From Methanobacterium sp. (GTDB lineage Archaea > Methanobacteriota > Methanobacteria > Methanobacteriales > Methanobacteriaceae), in NCBI GenBank assembly GCA_030017655.1, contig JASEIM010000020.1, positions 1-41,661 on the forward strand: a stretch of 41,661 nucleotides of DNA, read 5' to 3'. Of the stretch, positions 33,948 to 41,661 are shown in pieces (position 1 is the first letter of the stretch; each line of letters starts with the position of its first letter). Below the pieces are notes generated by a model. The model had not been told where the DNA came from. It saw nothing but the letters and a program-made list of their open reading frames with translations, and made no database searches. The translations under genes and the position numbers were made by a program.

Positions 33948-34519
33948 GAACCCACTTCCAGGAAGTTTTTAATTATTTGAACACCTTGAGCAGTCCCTAT
34001 GGACTCTGGATGAAATTGCAGGCCGAAAACAGGACTATCAACATGTTTTATTCCCATAATAGTCCCATCATCTGTTTTTGCAGTGATTTCTATACATTCC
34101 GGAATGCTCTCTTTATCACAGATAAGTGAATGATATCTTGTAGCTTCCATGGAATTTTCAACCCCTTTAAAGATTCCATCATCTGTATGGTGAATTTTGC
34201 TCAATTTACCGTGAATTGGCTTAGCTCTTGTAATTTTACCTCCAAACGCTGCAAAAATTCCCTGATGCCCTAAACATACTCCTAAAATAGGAATTATACC
34301 ATTAAATTCTTTTATCACGTCCATGCAAATCCCAAAATCTCTTTTGTTTAATGGATTTCCAGGACCTGGAGAAATGATTATTTGATCTGGATTAATTTGC
34401 CTTATTTCTTCAACACTGATTTCATCATTTCTTTTAACCATAATGTCCTTTTCAAGTTCCCCTATTAGCTGATATAAGTTATAGGTGAAGGAATCATAAT
34501 TATCAAGTATAAGTATCAT
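33944..34519 (-). CDS. trpG: Anthranilate synthase, glutaminase component
   Basis: 191 residues. Releases ammonia from glutamine and passes it to TrpE. The nucleophile is the Cys in GVCLGHQGI; the partner His and Glu lie in LQFHPESIGT; the oxyanion region is IISPGPGNP. It follows trpE with a two-base gap and overlaps trpC by four bases. Stand-alone, not fused to TrpD or TrpE. GHQGIFAAFG and RYHSLI also agree with TrpG rather than the folate homologue, and the operon settles it. Confidence 0.96.
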   Translation of the reverse strand: MILILDNYDSFTYNLYQLIGELEKDIMVKRNDEISVEEIRQINPDQIIISPGPGNPLNKRDFGICMDVIKEFNGIIPILGVCLGHQGIFAAFGGKITRAKPIHGKLSKIHHTDDGIFKGVENSMEATRYHSLICDKESIPECIEITAKTDDGTIMGIKHVDSPVFGLQFHPESIGTAQGVQIIKNFLEVGS

Positions 34520-34521
34520 TT

Positions 34522-35904
34522 TTAGTCCTCCAAACTTGAAATATTCTTACCACTTGCAAGTTCAAGGGCTTTTACAAGTGCCTGTGCCTTATTTTCACAT
34601 TCAAAATACTCATTTTCAGGTATAGAATCATATACGATTCCTGCTCCTGCCTGTAATTTGGCTCTATATCCTTTACATATTAAAGTCCTTATAACAATTG
34701 CAAAATCAGCATTTCCATTCAGAGAGAAATAACCTAAAGCACCACCATAAGGTCCTCTTGAAATTCCTTCAAGTTCATTAATTATTTCCATTGCCCTTAT
34801 CTTGGGGGCACCGCTTAAAGTTCCTGCAGGGAAAATAGATCCAAATGCATCTACCGCAGTCATATCCTCTCTTAATTTTCCTATAACGTGAGAAACTATG
34901 TGCTGTACATGCGAAAACTTTTTTACAGCCATATATTCGGGGATGATTACAGAATCAAATTCACTTACTTTCCCTACATCATTTCTTGCAAGATCAACAA
35001 GCATTAGATGTTCTGCAAGCTCTTTTTCGTCATTTAATAATTCATTTTCTAATTTTTTATCATCTTCAATGTTTTTACCGCGTTTTCTTGTTCCTGCAAT
35101 TGGAAATGTTTCAACGTTTCTTCCTTCAACCCTTACAAGCATCTCTGGACTTGAACCGATTATTTCAGTTTTTCCAAGTTTTAGATGATACATGTAAGGT
35201 GAAGGGTTCATTTTACGAAGATTTTTATAAATTGAAAGTTTATCCCCTTTTATTTCGTATTCACGGGCATTGGAAATCACACTCTGGAATATTTCACCTG
35301 CTTTTATTTTCTCTTTAGCAAGTTTCACCATATTTTCAAATTCTTCCTTTGAATGCTGTTGTTTTTTGAATTTGAAATCAATATTACCAATTTTATGACT
35401 TTTTTTTGCCATCTGGTTTATTTCATCTATTCTGTTTTCGCCAAGTGTAACATATTCGCATTTATTCTGTAATCTATCGAAAATTATGGAGTCTAAGAAT
35501 AAACCAAATTCAAATTCAGGGTAGAAAGAATCATTTGTCTTTATATTTTCAAAATATCTTGCTGCTTCATAGGATATGTAGCCTACAAGACCCCCTACAA
35601 ACCCTTTTTTTTCGAAACTTTCAGATGTCAGTTTCTTTATTTCATCAAAAGGATTTTCTGTTTCAATTTCTTCTTTCATCCCCTCTTTTTCCATAATTAA
35701 AACATTATCTTTAGCTTTTAATATTGCAACGGGTTTAAAACCTAAAACCGAAAGTCTTGAAAGTCCGCTGTCACTTTCCATTGATTCAAGGAGAAATGCA
35801 CTTTCTGAGTTTCGATAAATATTTTTAAATAATTCAAAAGGAGAATCGAAGTCAATTTCAATACTCTGAGGTTTTTTTAATTTAATATTGCCAAAAACAT
35901 TCAC
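34522..35904 (-). CDS. trpE: Anthranilate synthase, chorismate-binding component
   Basis: 460 residues. Makes anthranilate from chorismate with ammonia from TrpG. The N-terminal LLES at 38-41 is the conserved tryptophan-binding motif, so feedback inhibition is likely. Catalytic-domain motifs are PIAGTRKRGK, LMLVDLARNDVGKV, HVQHIVSHV, FPAGTLSGAPK and LQAGAGIVYDS. The start is GTG with AAAGG close upstream; no in-frame ATG is near. First gene of the operon, divergent from trpY, with the GTAC boxes of the intergenic region over its promoter. Confidence 0.97.
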   Translation of the reverse strand: MNVFGNIKLKKPQSIEIDFDSPFELFKNIYRNSESAFLLESMESDSGLSRLSVLGFKPVAILKAKDNVLIMEKEGMKEEIETENPFDEIKKLTSESFEKKGFVGGLVGYISYEAARYFENIKTNDSFYPEFEFGLFLDSIIFDRLQNKCEYVTLGENRIDEINQMAKKSHKIGNIDFKFKKQQHSKEEFENMVKLAKEKIKAGEIFQSVISNAREYEIKGDKLSIYKNLRKMNPSPYMYHLKLGKTEIIGSSPEMLVRVEGRNVETFPIAGTRKRGKNIEDDKKLENELLNDEKELAEHLMLVDLARNDVGKVSEFDSVIIPEYMAVKKFSHVQHIVSHVIGKLREDMTAVDAFGSIFPAGTLSGAPKIRAMEIINELEGISRGPYGGALGYFSLNGNADFAIVIRTLICKGYRAKLQAGAGIVYDSIPENEYFECENKAQALVKALELASGKNISSLED

Positions 35905-35959
35905 TGCCTTTCATATTGTCACCATAATTGAATTTATCACAATAAGTAGTATTCTGTAA

Positions 35960-36055
35960 AGTACTATTTAAAGCTTTATAGTACATATTTGTACTTTAAA
36001 CCGAAATCTTAAAATAGAAAGAACTATAAAGGGATATTAAGCACAGATATGTACA
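35960..36055. promoter_or_regulatory. Four TRP-box-like sites between trpE and trpY
   Basis: GTAC cores occur as AGTACT (35960), AGTACA (35980), TGTACT (35990) and TGTACA (36050). The first three overlap the AT-rich trpE promoter (TATAAAG and TTTAAATA on the minus strand near 35966-35980) and the last lies 21 bp before the trpY start. TGTACA is, from memory, the box bound by TrpY in Methanothermobacter, where it represses both trpY and trpE. The steps are 20, 10 and 60 bp, near whole helical turns. Confidence 0.8.
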
Positions 36056-36075
36056 TTATAAAACAGGAGATCGGT

Positions 36076-36579
36076 ATGTGGGAGAAAATAAAACATAAAT
36101 TTGAAAAATTTCCGGCACGTATGAACGTAGCAAGGAAAATAGTAGAATATGGATTGTGTGTTGGTGAAAATGGCAAAATATATTGTGGTGATATTGAAAT
36201 AAGTGATTTAGCAATTGCAAGAGCAGCAAATGTTGATAGGAGAAGCATTAAAACTACAGTAGATGTGATTCTATCTGATGAACAGCTTGCAAAGATATTT
36301 TCAAATATAATCCCCGCAGGGCCACTCGTTAAAAATGTAGCAAAAGATCTGGGATTTGGTGTTGTAGAGATCGAGGCTGAAGCTGAAAATCCAGGAATAA
36401 TTGCCAAAGCTACAGATTTAATATCAAAGGAAAATATAAGCATTAGGCAGGTTCATGCAGGTGATCCTGAATTTGAAGAAAACCCCCGTCTTACTATTAT
36501 AACAGAAAAGCCAATGGATGGAAATTTGATAAATAAATTTCTGGAGATTGAAGGAGTGATAAGGGTTTCTATATATTAG
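36076..36579 (+). CDS. trpY: TrpY-type transcriptional repressor of the trp operon
   Basis: 167 residues from the ATG at 36076, which has CAGGAGAT just upstream; an in-frame ATG at 36049 overlaps a TGTACA box and lacks a ribosome binding site. An N-terminal helix-turn-helix (ISDLAIARAANVDRRSIKTTVDV) is followed by a C-terminal ACT domain (VVEIEAEAENPGIIAKATDLISKE and LTIITEKPM), the ligand-binding type for amino acids. Its place divergent from trpEGCFBAD and the box set between them match TrpY of Methanothermobacter, which represses in response to tryptophan. The family label rests on this plus overall resemblance. Confidence 0.9.
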   Translation: MWEKIKHKFEKFPARMNVARKIVEYGLCVGENGKIYCGDIEISDLAIARAANVDRRSIKTTVDVILSDEQLAKIFSNIIPAGPLVKNVAKDLGFGVVEIEAEAENPGIIAKATDLISKENISIRQVHAGDPEFEENPRLTIITEKPMDGNLINKFLEIEGVIRVSIY

Positions 36580-36669
36580 CAATAATTAAGTTTATAAGTA
36601 TTGAAAATATATTTTTAAAAAGTTTTAAATTATTCAATTAAATTAATTATTAAAAACAAGGTGCAAATG

Positions 36670-36765
36670 ATGGATACAACAATATTAATCTTATTGATAC
36701 TGATATTCAGCTTCATAGGAGTTTCTGGACTTACATTTGTATTAAACAGAAATGCTGAAGCCTAA
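36670..36765 (+). CDS. 31-residue single-span membrane peptide
   Basis: Reads MDTTILILLILIFSFIGVSG with a further LTFVLNRNAEA: one hydrophobic helix of about 20 residues and a short polar tail. AAGGTG lies six bases before this ATG; another ATG immediately precedes it. It is 90 bp after trpY. Small enough to be chance, but the ribosome binding site and clean helix favour a real micro-protein. No function assignable. Confidence 0.45.
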   Translation: MDTTILILLILIFSFIGVSGLTFVLNRNAEA

Positions 36766-36791
36766 ATTTTTCTAAATAGTTTTCTATTTTT

Positions 36792-38948
36792 TTATTTTCC
36801 TGTTTTTTCAAATTTTATTATAAATTTTGTACCATTACCGTTTTCAAGTTCTATAGATCCATTCAGCTGTTTTACAAGGGTATTTACAAGCTGCAATCCT
36901 AATGATTCTGTATTTTTAAAGTCAATGTTTTCAGGAAAACCAATACCATTATCTCCAACTATCATTTTGAGCGAATTCCCTTCCTGTAACATTTCAATGC
37001 TAATCTCTCCATAATCTTCTGGACTGTTAAATTTTAAATCTGTTTGTCCGTGAACTATGTTCACTGGAATTGAAGATCCCTCAAAATCTTTGTTTTTGGA
37101 GTCGGGAAAAACTTCATTTCCCTGGTTTTTATCTTCAAACTTGCGAACAACGTTCGCAGGGAATGCATGTTTTAAAGAATTGGTCACAAGTTCATTTAAT
37201 ATGAGGCCGCAGGGAATTGCAGAATCAATATCCAGCATCACACTCTCTACATTTATCTTCGATATTATCAGCCCTGATTTTATTCCATATGAGTTAAAAA
37301 GCCCCGATACCAGTTTCTGAATGTATTTTTCAATGTTAATTCTTGCCAGATTCTCGGATCTGTATAGATTTTCATGAATCATGGCCATAGATCTTACTCT
37401 ATCCTGACTTTCCTTGAAAATGTCCCTGTAGTTATCATCTTTAATATATCTGGACTGAAGACTTAAAAGACTGGAAATTACCTGCATGTTGTTTTTAACT
37501 CTGTGATGAATTTCTTTTAATAAAACCTTTTTTTCTTCAAGTGAAGCTTTGATTTGTTCTTCTGCATGTTTACGATAATCTATATCTCTTGTACCACATA
37601 CAAATCCCATGTGCTCATTTTCATGATTGAATATTGGAGTACCTACAGTTTCAAGCCAAACATAAGTTTCGGTATCCTTTTTAAAACGATATTCTATTTC
37701 ATTAGGATATGTGTAGTACTTTGCATTCTTAAAAAATGATTTGAATGTTTCAAGATCATCAGGATGAACAAAATCCAAAACATTTTTCCCTAACAGGCTT
37801 TTTGAATCATATCCTAAAATTTTTTTAGACGAAGGACTTAAATACTGATAAACACCGTTTATATCACTTTGGGTAATTAAATCCATCATGTTATTAGTTA
37901 TAAGGCTCAGATGTTTTTCTCGTTTTTCCAGTATATCCTGATTAGCCTGTAATAACTTCTGAGTCCTGTTACTATCCTCCAGAGCGATAATCTGGCGAAT
38001 AAATACCAGTGTTATTATAATCACTGCTCCTCCGAGCAATACATTGGTATTGGATCCTTCAGGATAAAGATAAATCCAGAATAATAATAGATATATAAAA
38101 AAGAGCCATAATAATGGTAAATATGAACTTAAATTAATTTTAGGGGATAATTTGTATGGAAAAGATGATATATATCTGATTTTTTCATCGTTGATATAAT
38201 AAATACCGGCGAGGGCGGTTAAAATATATGAAGTTGACCATCCTGCATCTAAAAGTCCGCCAGAATTATATATTCCATATAAAAATTGATATAAAAAAAT
38301 TAAATTGGTAATGACAAGAATTAAAGCGCTCATAATTAACAATAATAATGGGGTTTTTTTAACCTGTCCAAACCAATTAAAAAATAAATAAAAGAGTGTA
38401 AATAACAAAAAGATATCCAAAAACAAATAAGATAACGATATAACTATGCTGAATGGGTTTTGCATCTGAAGAAGGGGATTTATTAGAACTACCCATAGAA
38501 CCAGGGCAAAAGACACAATTAAAATCCCTGTATCAATAAGAATATGATATTTTTTGATATCATGGGTTTGAGTAACAGGTAGATGAAGAATACCCATTAT
38601 AATCAAAGGATAATAAGCTAAATAAAAAATGTCGGCAATGGAGGGTGATGAAGGCTGATTGAAACCAATTGGAAGAACAATCCATATAATGTTACCCAAA
38701 AATGTAACCAATAAGGATAATGTAATTAAAATCCATCCTATAAATGCTCTTTTTCCATATTTAGAAGATATCTTTGATACATACAGTAAAATACTTAAAA
38801 CAAGTAAATTTATGATAATAAATATGATTTTATTTAAATCAATAGAGCTGGGTACATTTATTAGGGTTTTAATGATGGAAATGAATGTAACGAAGATTAA
38901 TAGATTCTTTAAAATTCTTATTTTATCCTTATCTTCCGAAACATACAT
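36792..38948 (-). CDS. Membrane-bound PAS/HisKA_2 histidine kinase with in-frame insertion
   Basis: 718 residues. The N terminus has about nine to ten membrane helices between residues 12 and 322, a PAS domain at about 345-460, and a HisKA_2 transmitter with EIHHRVKNN (H481/H482 the phosphoacceptor candidates). The ATPase domain has the N box NELVTNSLKHAFP (585-597) and G1 GDNGIGFP (665-672). Between the two, residues 598 to about 645 form a hydrophilic insertion; relatives usually have only a few residues here. This stretch matches the palindromic segment at 37014-37158. GGTTGATG precedes the ATG. No response regulator is nearby. Confidence 0.88.
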   Translation of the reverse strand: MYVSEDKDKIRILKNLLIFVTFISIIKTLINVPSSIDLNKIIFIIINLLVLSILLYVSKISSKYGKRAFIGWILITLSLLVTFLGNIIWIVLPIGFNQPSSPSIADIFYLAYYPLIIMGILHLPVTQTHDIKKYHILIDTGILIVSFALVLWVVLINPLLQMQNPFSIVISLSYLFLDIFLLFTLFYLFFNWFGQVKKTPLLLLIMSALILVITNLIFLYQFLYGIYNSGGLLDAGWSTSYILTALAGIYYINDEKIRYISSFPYKLSPKINLSSYLPLLWLFFIYLLLFWIYLYPEGSNTNVLLGGAVIIITLVFIRQIIALEDSNRTQKLLQANQDILEKREKHLSLITNNMMDLITQSDINGVYQYLSPSSKKILGYDSKSLLGKNVLDFVHPDDLETFKSFFKNAKYYTYPNEIEYRFKKDTETYVWLETVGTPIFNHENEHMGFVCGTRDIDYRKHAEEQIKASLEEKKVLLKEIHHRVKNNMQVISSLLSLQSRYIKDDNYRDIFKESQDRVRSMAMIHENLYRSENLARINIEKYIQKLVSGLFNSYGIKSGLIISKINVESVMLDIDSAIPCGLILNELVTNSLKHAFPANVVRKFEDKNQGNEVFPDSKNKDFEGSSIPVNIVHGQTDLKFNSPEDYGEISIEMLQEGNSLKMIVGDNGIGFPENIDFKNTESLGLQLVNTLVKQLNGSIELENGNGTKFIIKFEKTGK
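37014..37158. repeat. Palindromic element inside histidine kinase gene
   Basis: Stems: GTGAAC-TAT-GTTCAC (37050-37064), GGGAAA...TTTCCC (37104-37122) and TGCGAAC-AAC-GTTCGCA (37142-37158), plus an imperfect CAAAA...TTTTG pair (37082-37098). From 37078 the plus strand reads CCCTCAAAA-TC, TTTTTGG, GGGAAAAAC and TTTCC in the order found in the array at 27908. Encodes residues 598-645 of the kinase. Confidence 0.6.
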
Positions 38949-39329
38949 AAATCATCAACCATAAGAAATTTTTATTATTAATAATAATTTAATCAGTTAA
39001 TGATATTTAATTAAAAAGATGTATTTATAGTAAATACCAAATTCTTGAAAATTCAGGATCTAGAAAATTAATTGATATTAGATATAATTTATTTAATTCT
39101 CTAAAAATATATTAGTTCAATAATCACTTCCTAAAATGTTTTTATTTTAAAACGTGATTTTATGGAGGGGAAGGTTTAATGTAATAATTTAATTTTCATA
39201 AATATCTGAACAATATACATTCAAAAATGAAATAAAGTCTAAATAGCGTTTATTTTAACAAAAATAATTGAAGATTGATTAAATAAAATTGAAATAAAAT
39301 CCAATATTTAATTCAGTTAAAATTAAAAA
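38949..39329. other. AT-rich intergenic stretch
   Basis: About 380 bp between the divergently placed histidine kinase promoter and the 3' end of hypC. No supported gene, RNA or repeat. A GGAGGGGAAGG stretch near 39163 resembles a ribosome binding site, but the ATG that follows (39179) opens only a two-codon frame. Confidence 0.5.
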
Positions 39330-39566
39330 TTACTGGTTGTCTTCTTCATCCAAAGCTTTTAGAAGTTCTTCCCATGCTTCCAGTGATTCTTTGGCTTCTT
39401 GATCGCTTAAAACTTCTATAGCATATCCTGAATGAACCAGTACATATCTGCCTACTTCAACATCTTCCACTAAATCCAGTTTAGCGTTTTGACGTACTCC
39501 TCCAAAGTCAACAACTGCTACATTATCGTTAATTTCTATTATTTGTGCTGGGGCTGCGATACACAT
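39330..39566 (-). CDS. hypC: Hydrogenase maturation chaperone HypC
   Basis: 78 residues of the HypC/HupF family. It binds iron carrying CN and CO with HypD and delivers it to the large subunit of [NiFe] hydrogenases. The N-terminal MCIAAPAQI carries the essential Cys2; VDFGGVRQNAKLDLV and GRYVLVHSGYAIEVL are the typical barrel segments, followed by an acidic helix. GAGGAGAT precedes the ATG. No other hyp gene lies beside it. In a methanogen the clients are the Frh, Mvh, Eha and Ehb hydrogenases. Confidence 0.95.
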   Translation of the reverse strand: MCIAAPAQIIEINDNVAVVDFGGVRQNAKLDLVEDVEVGRYVLVHSGYAIEVLSDQEAKESLEAWEELLKALDEEDNQ

Positions 39567-39716
39567 TGAGATCTCCTCTTAAATAGTTTTTAATTAATAA
39601 ATTTTGATTATTTAATAAAAAGTTTTAATTTCAAGCTAAATTTTTCTAAACTCAACTATTTTTAATAATTTTAATATGTAGTTCTACCATATAAAATATG
39701 CGATGGAGGAAATTTT

Positions 39717-41006
39717 ATGGATATAGTGATTATTGGGGGAGGACCTGCCGGTAGAACTGCAGCCATTGAAGCATCAAGCCTTGGAGAAAACGTTACACTT
39801 ATTGAAGGAAATAAAATTGGGGGCACTTGCCTTAATGAGGGTTGTATGGTTGTTTGCGGATTAAATGAAGTTTCAAAATTTATTATTGATGCAAAAAACT
39901 TTAAAGATCTTGGAATAATTGATGATACTCATGAAATCTCTTTTGATAAAGTAATTAGCGGCGTTAAAAATACTGTAGATAAAATCAGTCATGTTCTTGA
40001 ATCTGAAACTAAAGAAGCGGGAGCAGAAATAATAAGTGGTAATGCAGAGCTTCAAAATGAAAAAGTCACAGTAAATGACGAAGAGCATGATTATGATAAA
40101 TTGATTATAGCTACGGGTGCCAGGCCTTTTATTCCTGAAATTGAGGGGGCTGAAAATGCCATTACCTACAAGGATATATTAAATTTAACAGAACTTCCTG
40201 AAGGGTTAAATATAATAGGAAGTGGGATCATTGCAGCTGAATTTGCCAATATATTTTCTACTATGGGCGTAAAAGTTAATATTCTATGTAGAAATCAATT
40301 TTTAGGAATGCTTGATATGGATATTAAAACATATTTGGTTAAAAATCTTTTAACTGATGCATTTATCCATGAAAATATTCAGACAGAAACGATATACGAA
40401 GACCATATTTTAACTGAAAAAGGACAAATGGAAGGTAAAACTTTGTTCGCTGCAGGTATGATCCCCAATTCTGAAATTGCCTCAGATATTGTTAATACCA
40501 ATGAAAAGGGCCATATAATTGTTGATAATCGGATGCAGACAAGCCGTGAAAACATATATGCAGCAGGAGATGTTGCCAGAAAAATAGGAAACACACCAAT
40601 TTCAAGGGCAGAAGGAGTAGTAGCAGCTAGAAATGCGTGCGAAATTTATTCAGAGATGGATTACAGCCTTATTCCCTATGCAATTAATCTATATTATGAT
40701 GTGGCATTTATAGATTCCAAAATCAATGGTGGAGGTATGGAAGGATATATTCCGGGCTCAGCAGGTCCAGGATCATTTTGGAGAGTTCTTGAAGGCATGA
40801 CAGGCCTCACAAAGATGAATGTAAACGAAGACAGGGGCGTAAATAAGATTTTTTCAATCTCGCCTTCATCACGTACCAGTATGGCTTATATATCTAAATT
40901 ATTGAGGGAAGGGCAAAAAATTGATGATTTCGATGATTTTATAGAAGTACATCCTTCAACAGATGCCATATACAAATTAATGAGATTTTTTGCAAGATTT
41001 GAATGA
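39717..41006 (+). CDS. Pyridine nucleotide-disulfide oxidoreductase family flavoprotein
   Basis: 429 residues. The FAD-binding motif VIIGGGPAGRTAAIEAS opens the protein; the redox-active disulfide is in GGTCLNEGC (C44 and C49), a dihydrolipoamide dehydrogenase/mercuric reductase-like arrangement. A second dinucleotide fold (NIIGSGIIAAEFANIFSTMG) follows, then the FAD motif YAAGDVARK. The C-terminal interface domain differs from lipoamide dehydrogenases: the usual HxxxxE pair is not seen, and it ends HPSTDAIYKLMRFFARFE. The substrate is probably a thiol or disulfide other than lipoamide. GGAGG precedes the ATG. Confidence 0.87.
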   Translation: MDIVIIGGGPAGRTAAIEASSLGENVTLIEGNKIGGTCLNEGCMVVCGLNEVSKFIIDAKNFKDLGIIDDTHEISFDKVISGVKNTVDKISHVLESETKEAGAEIISGNAELQNEKVTVNDEEHDYDKLIIATGARPFIPEIEGAENAITYKDILNLTELPEGLNIIGSGIIAAEFANIFSTMGVKVNILCRNQFLGMLDMDIKTYLVKNLLTDAFIHENIQTETIYEDHILTEKGQMEGKTLFAAGMIPNSEIASDIVNTNEKGHIIVDNRMQTSRENIYAAGDVARKIGNTPISRAEGVVAARNACEIYSEMDYSLIPYAINLYYDVAFIDSKINGGGMEGYIPGSAGPGSFWRVLEGMTGLTKMNVNEDRGVNKIFSISPSSRTSMAYISKLLREGQKIDDFDDFIEVHPSTDAIYKLMRFFARFE

Positions 41007-41051
41007 TTAATACGTGTATAATATTAATAAACTTTAAAAGGTGATAAATAA

Positions 41052-41411
41052 ATGTTCAATTTCAAATCTATAGGTTTTGGTATTGCAGTGGCTGTTTTAT
41101 TATATTTTACATTCCTAACTTTTGGTTTAGGTTCTATGGGTATACTGGGTTTCGTTTTAGGGGCTTTATTCGGCGGTTATTTACTTGAAGGCAGCCTTAA
41201 AGATGGGGCGATCCATGGGGCTATAATAGGTTTTTCAGGTTATATAATAGCTTTAATTATCCTATTGATTATAGCAAACTTTTATTCAGTTCAAACAATT
41301 TCATTAACTACAAGATGGTTAAATCTGGGGTTAGTACTGGTTATTTATACATTTATAGGAGCATTTGCAGGAGTTTTAGGTTCTTTAATAAAAAAGAAGG
41401 TTGTAAAATAA
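41052..41411 (+). CDS. DUF5518-like small membrane protein
   Basis: 119 residues with four hydrophobic helices (about 7-24, 26-45, 53-77 and 90-113), Gly-rich (GFVLGALFGGYLLEGSLKDGAIHGAIIGFSGY). The layout fits DUF5518, a membrane family frequent in Methanobacteriales. AGGTGAT is six bases before the ATG, 45 bp after the flavoprotein gene, so the two may share a transcript. Function unknown. Confidence 0.75.
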   Translation: MFNFKSIGFGIAVAVLLYFTFLTFGLGSMGILGFVLGALFGGYLLEGSLKDGAIHGAIIGFSGYIIALIILLIIANFYSVQTISLTTRWLNLGLVLVIYTFIGAFAGVLGSLIKKKVVK

Positions 41412-41432
41412 ATTTTATTCGATTAATAATTT

Positions 41433-41661
41433 TTATTTTTGATTTGCTTCATTAACGATTATTTTTGCAATTTTATCGGCAGATTCAAGGACTTCTTTCC
41501 TATATTTGGAAACTCTATTTTTTGTTTTATCTAAATTTTCTAAAAATTCATTTACAGTTTTATCTAAGTTATCCAGATCACTTTCAACCATAGCACCCTT
41601 AAAAACTTCCCCCATGTTGTGATATCGGCCATATTTTACCCTTAAAAGAGTTATAATTGGT
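41433..41661 (-). CDS. Partial CDS running off the right edge
   Basis: The frame is open from the stop at 41433 to the end of the window, so the true start may lie outside; an internal ATG at 41615 gives only 60 residues and has no ribosome binding site. The visible part reads PIITLLRVKYGRYHNMGEVF, then an acidic, helical C terminus (LDNLDKTVNEFLENLDKTKN; EVLESADKIAKIIVNEANQK), predicted coiled-coil. Family not recognised. Converges on the membrane protein at 41052. Confidence 0.55.
   Translation of the reverse strand, partial: PIITLLRVKYGRYHNMGEVFKGAMVESDLDNLDKTVNEFLENLDKTKNRVSKYRKEVLESADKIAKIIVNEANQK

Noticed and set aside
36049..36075. Earlier ATG for trpY
   Set aside because: It overlaps a TGTACA box and lacks a ribosome binding site, while the ATG at 36076 has CAGGAGAT in good position.

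Overview
The window looks like the chromosome of a methanogenic archaeon of the Methanobacteriales, most likely Methanobacterium or a close relative. Pointers are: very AT-rich intergenic DNA with archaeal TATA boxes and GGTGAT/GGAGG ribosome binding sites; a trpEGCFBAD operon divergent from a TrpY-type repressor, the arrangement known from Methanothermobacter; archaeal-type genes (deoxyhypusine synthase, NucS, geranylgeranyl reductase with its ferredoxin, UbiA prenyltransferase, archaeosine synthase, AdkA-like kinase, HypC); an intron-less tRNA-Ile(GAT) without encoded CCA; and PAS histidine kinases of the kind abundant in Methanobacterium. This identification is inference; no rRNA gene is present.

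Layout. 0-3.4 kb: pyrF, a membrane protein, deoxyhypusine synthase and a CBS-domain HTH regulator. 3.5-6.1 kb: a small protein whose promoter region looks like a copy of the regulator's, then a soluble three-PAS histidine kinase. 6.2-13.8 kb: a gene-poor accessory stretch of short, mostly unrecognised genes (zinc-ribbon proteins, a two-member 'NWW' family, an octapeptide-repeat protein) with nucS in the middle and two decayed genes: a broken paralogue of its neighbour and a LemA-family pseudogene. 14-19 kb: a SPASM-type radical SAM enzyme, a phospholipase D-like protein, a stand-alone DUF2769-like Cys-rich protein, two small CxxC/CxxC proteins that could be partners of the radical SAM enzyme, and a PRC-barrel protein. 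19.4-23.4 kb: cation efflux transporter, ferredoxin plus geranylgeranyl reductase (archaeal lipid saturation), UbiA prenyltransferase and a P-loop ATPase. 23.6-29.3 kb: rubredoxin-TPP enzyme fusion, glutamate-synthase-like FMN protein with a Cys-rich head, archaeosine synthase, a MIP18/DUF59 protein, an AdkA-like kinase and tRNA-Ile. 29.4-36.6 kb: complete tryptophan operon on the minus strand with translationally overlapping genes, divergent from trpY, with four GTAC-core boxes between. 36.7-41.7 kb: a tiny membrane peptide, a membrane-bound PAS/HisKA_2 histidine kinase, hypC, a disulfide-type flavoprotein, a small membrane protein, and a gene running off the right edge.

The most unusual signal is a family of short palindromic elements (stems of about 7-9 bp, mostly 3-nt loops, chained in tandem) that sits in or at the edge of three genes: a four-hairpin chain over the arcS stop codon; a two-hairpin chain splitting the start codon of a Cys-rich small gene from its body and bringing an in-frame TGA; and a chain coinciding with a roughly 45-residue in-frame insertion in the ATPase domain of the second histidine kinase. 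Parts of these align with one another. This resembles the protein-coding palindromic elements known from Rickettsia. The interrupted small gene also carries an exact TTCGTA-N4-TACGAA palindrome over its TATA box, which matches what I recall of the redox regulator MsvR's site.
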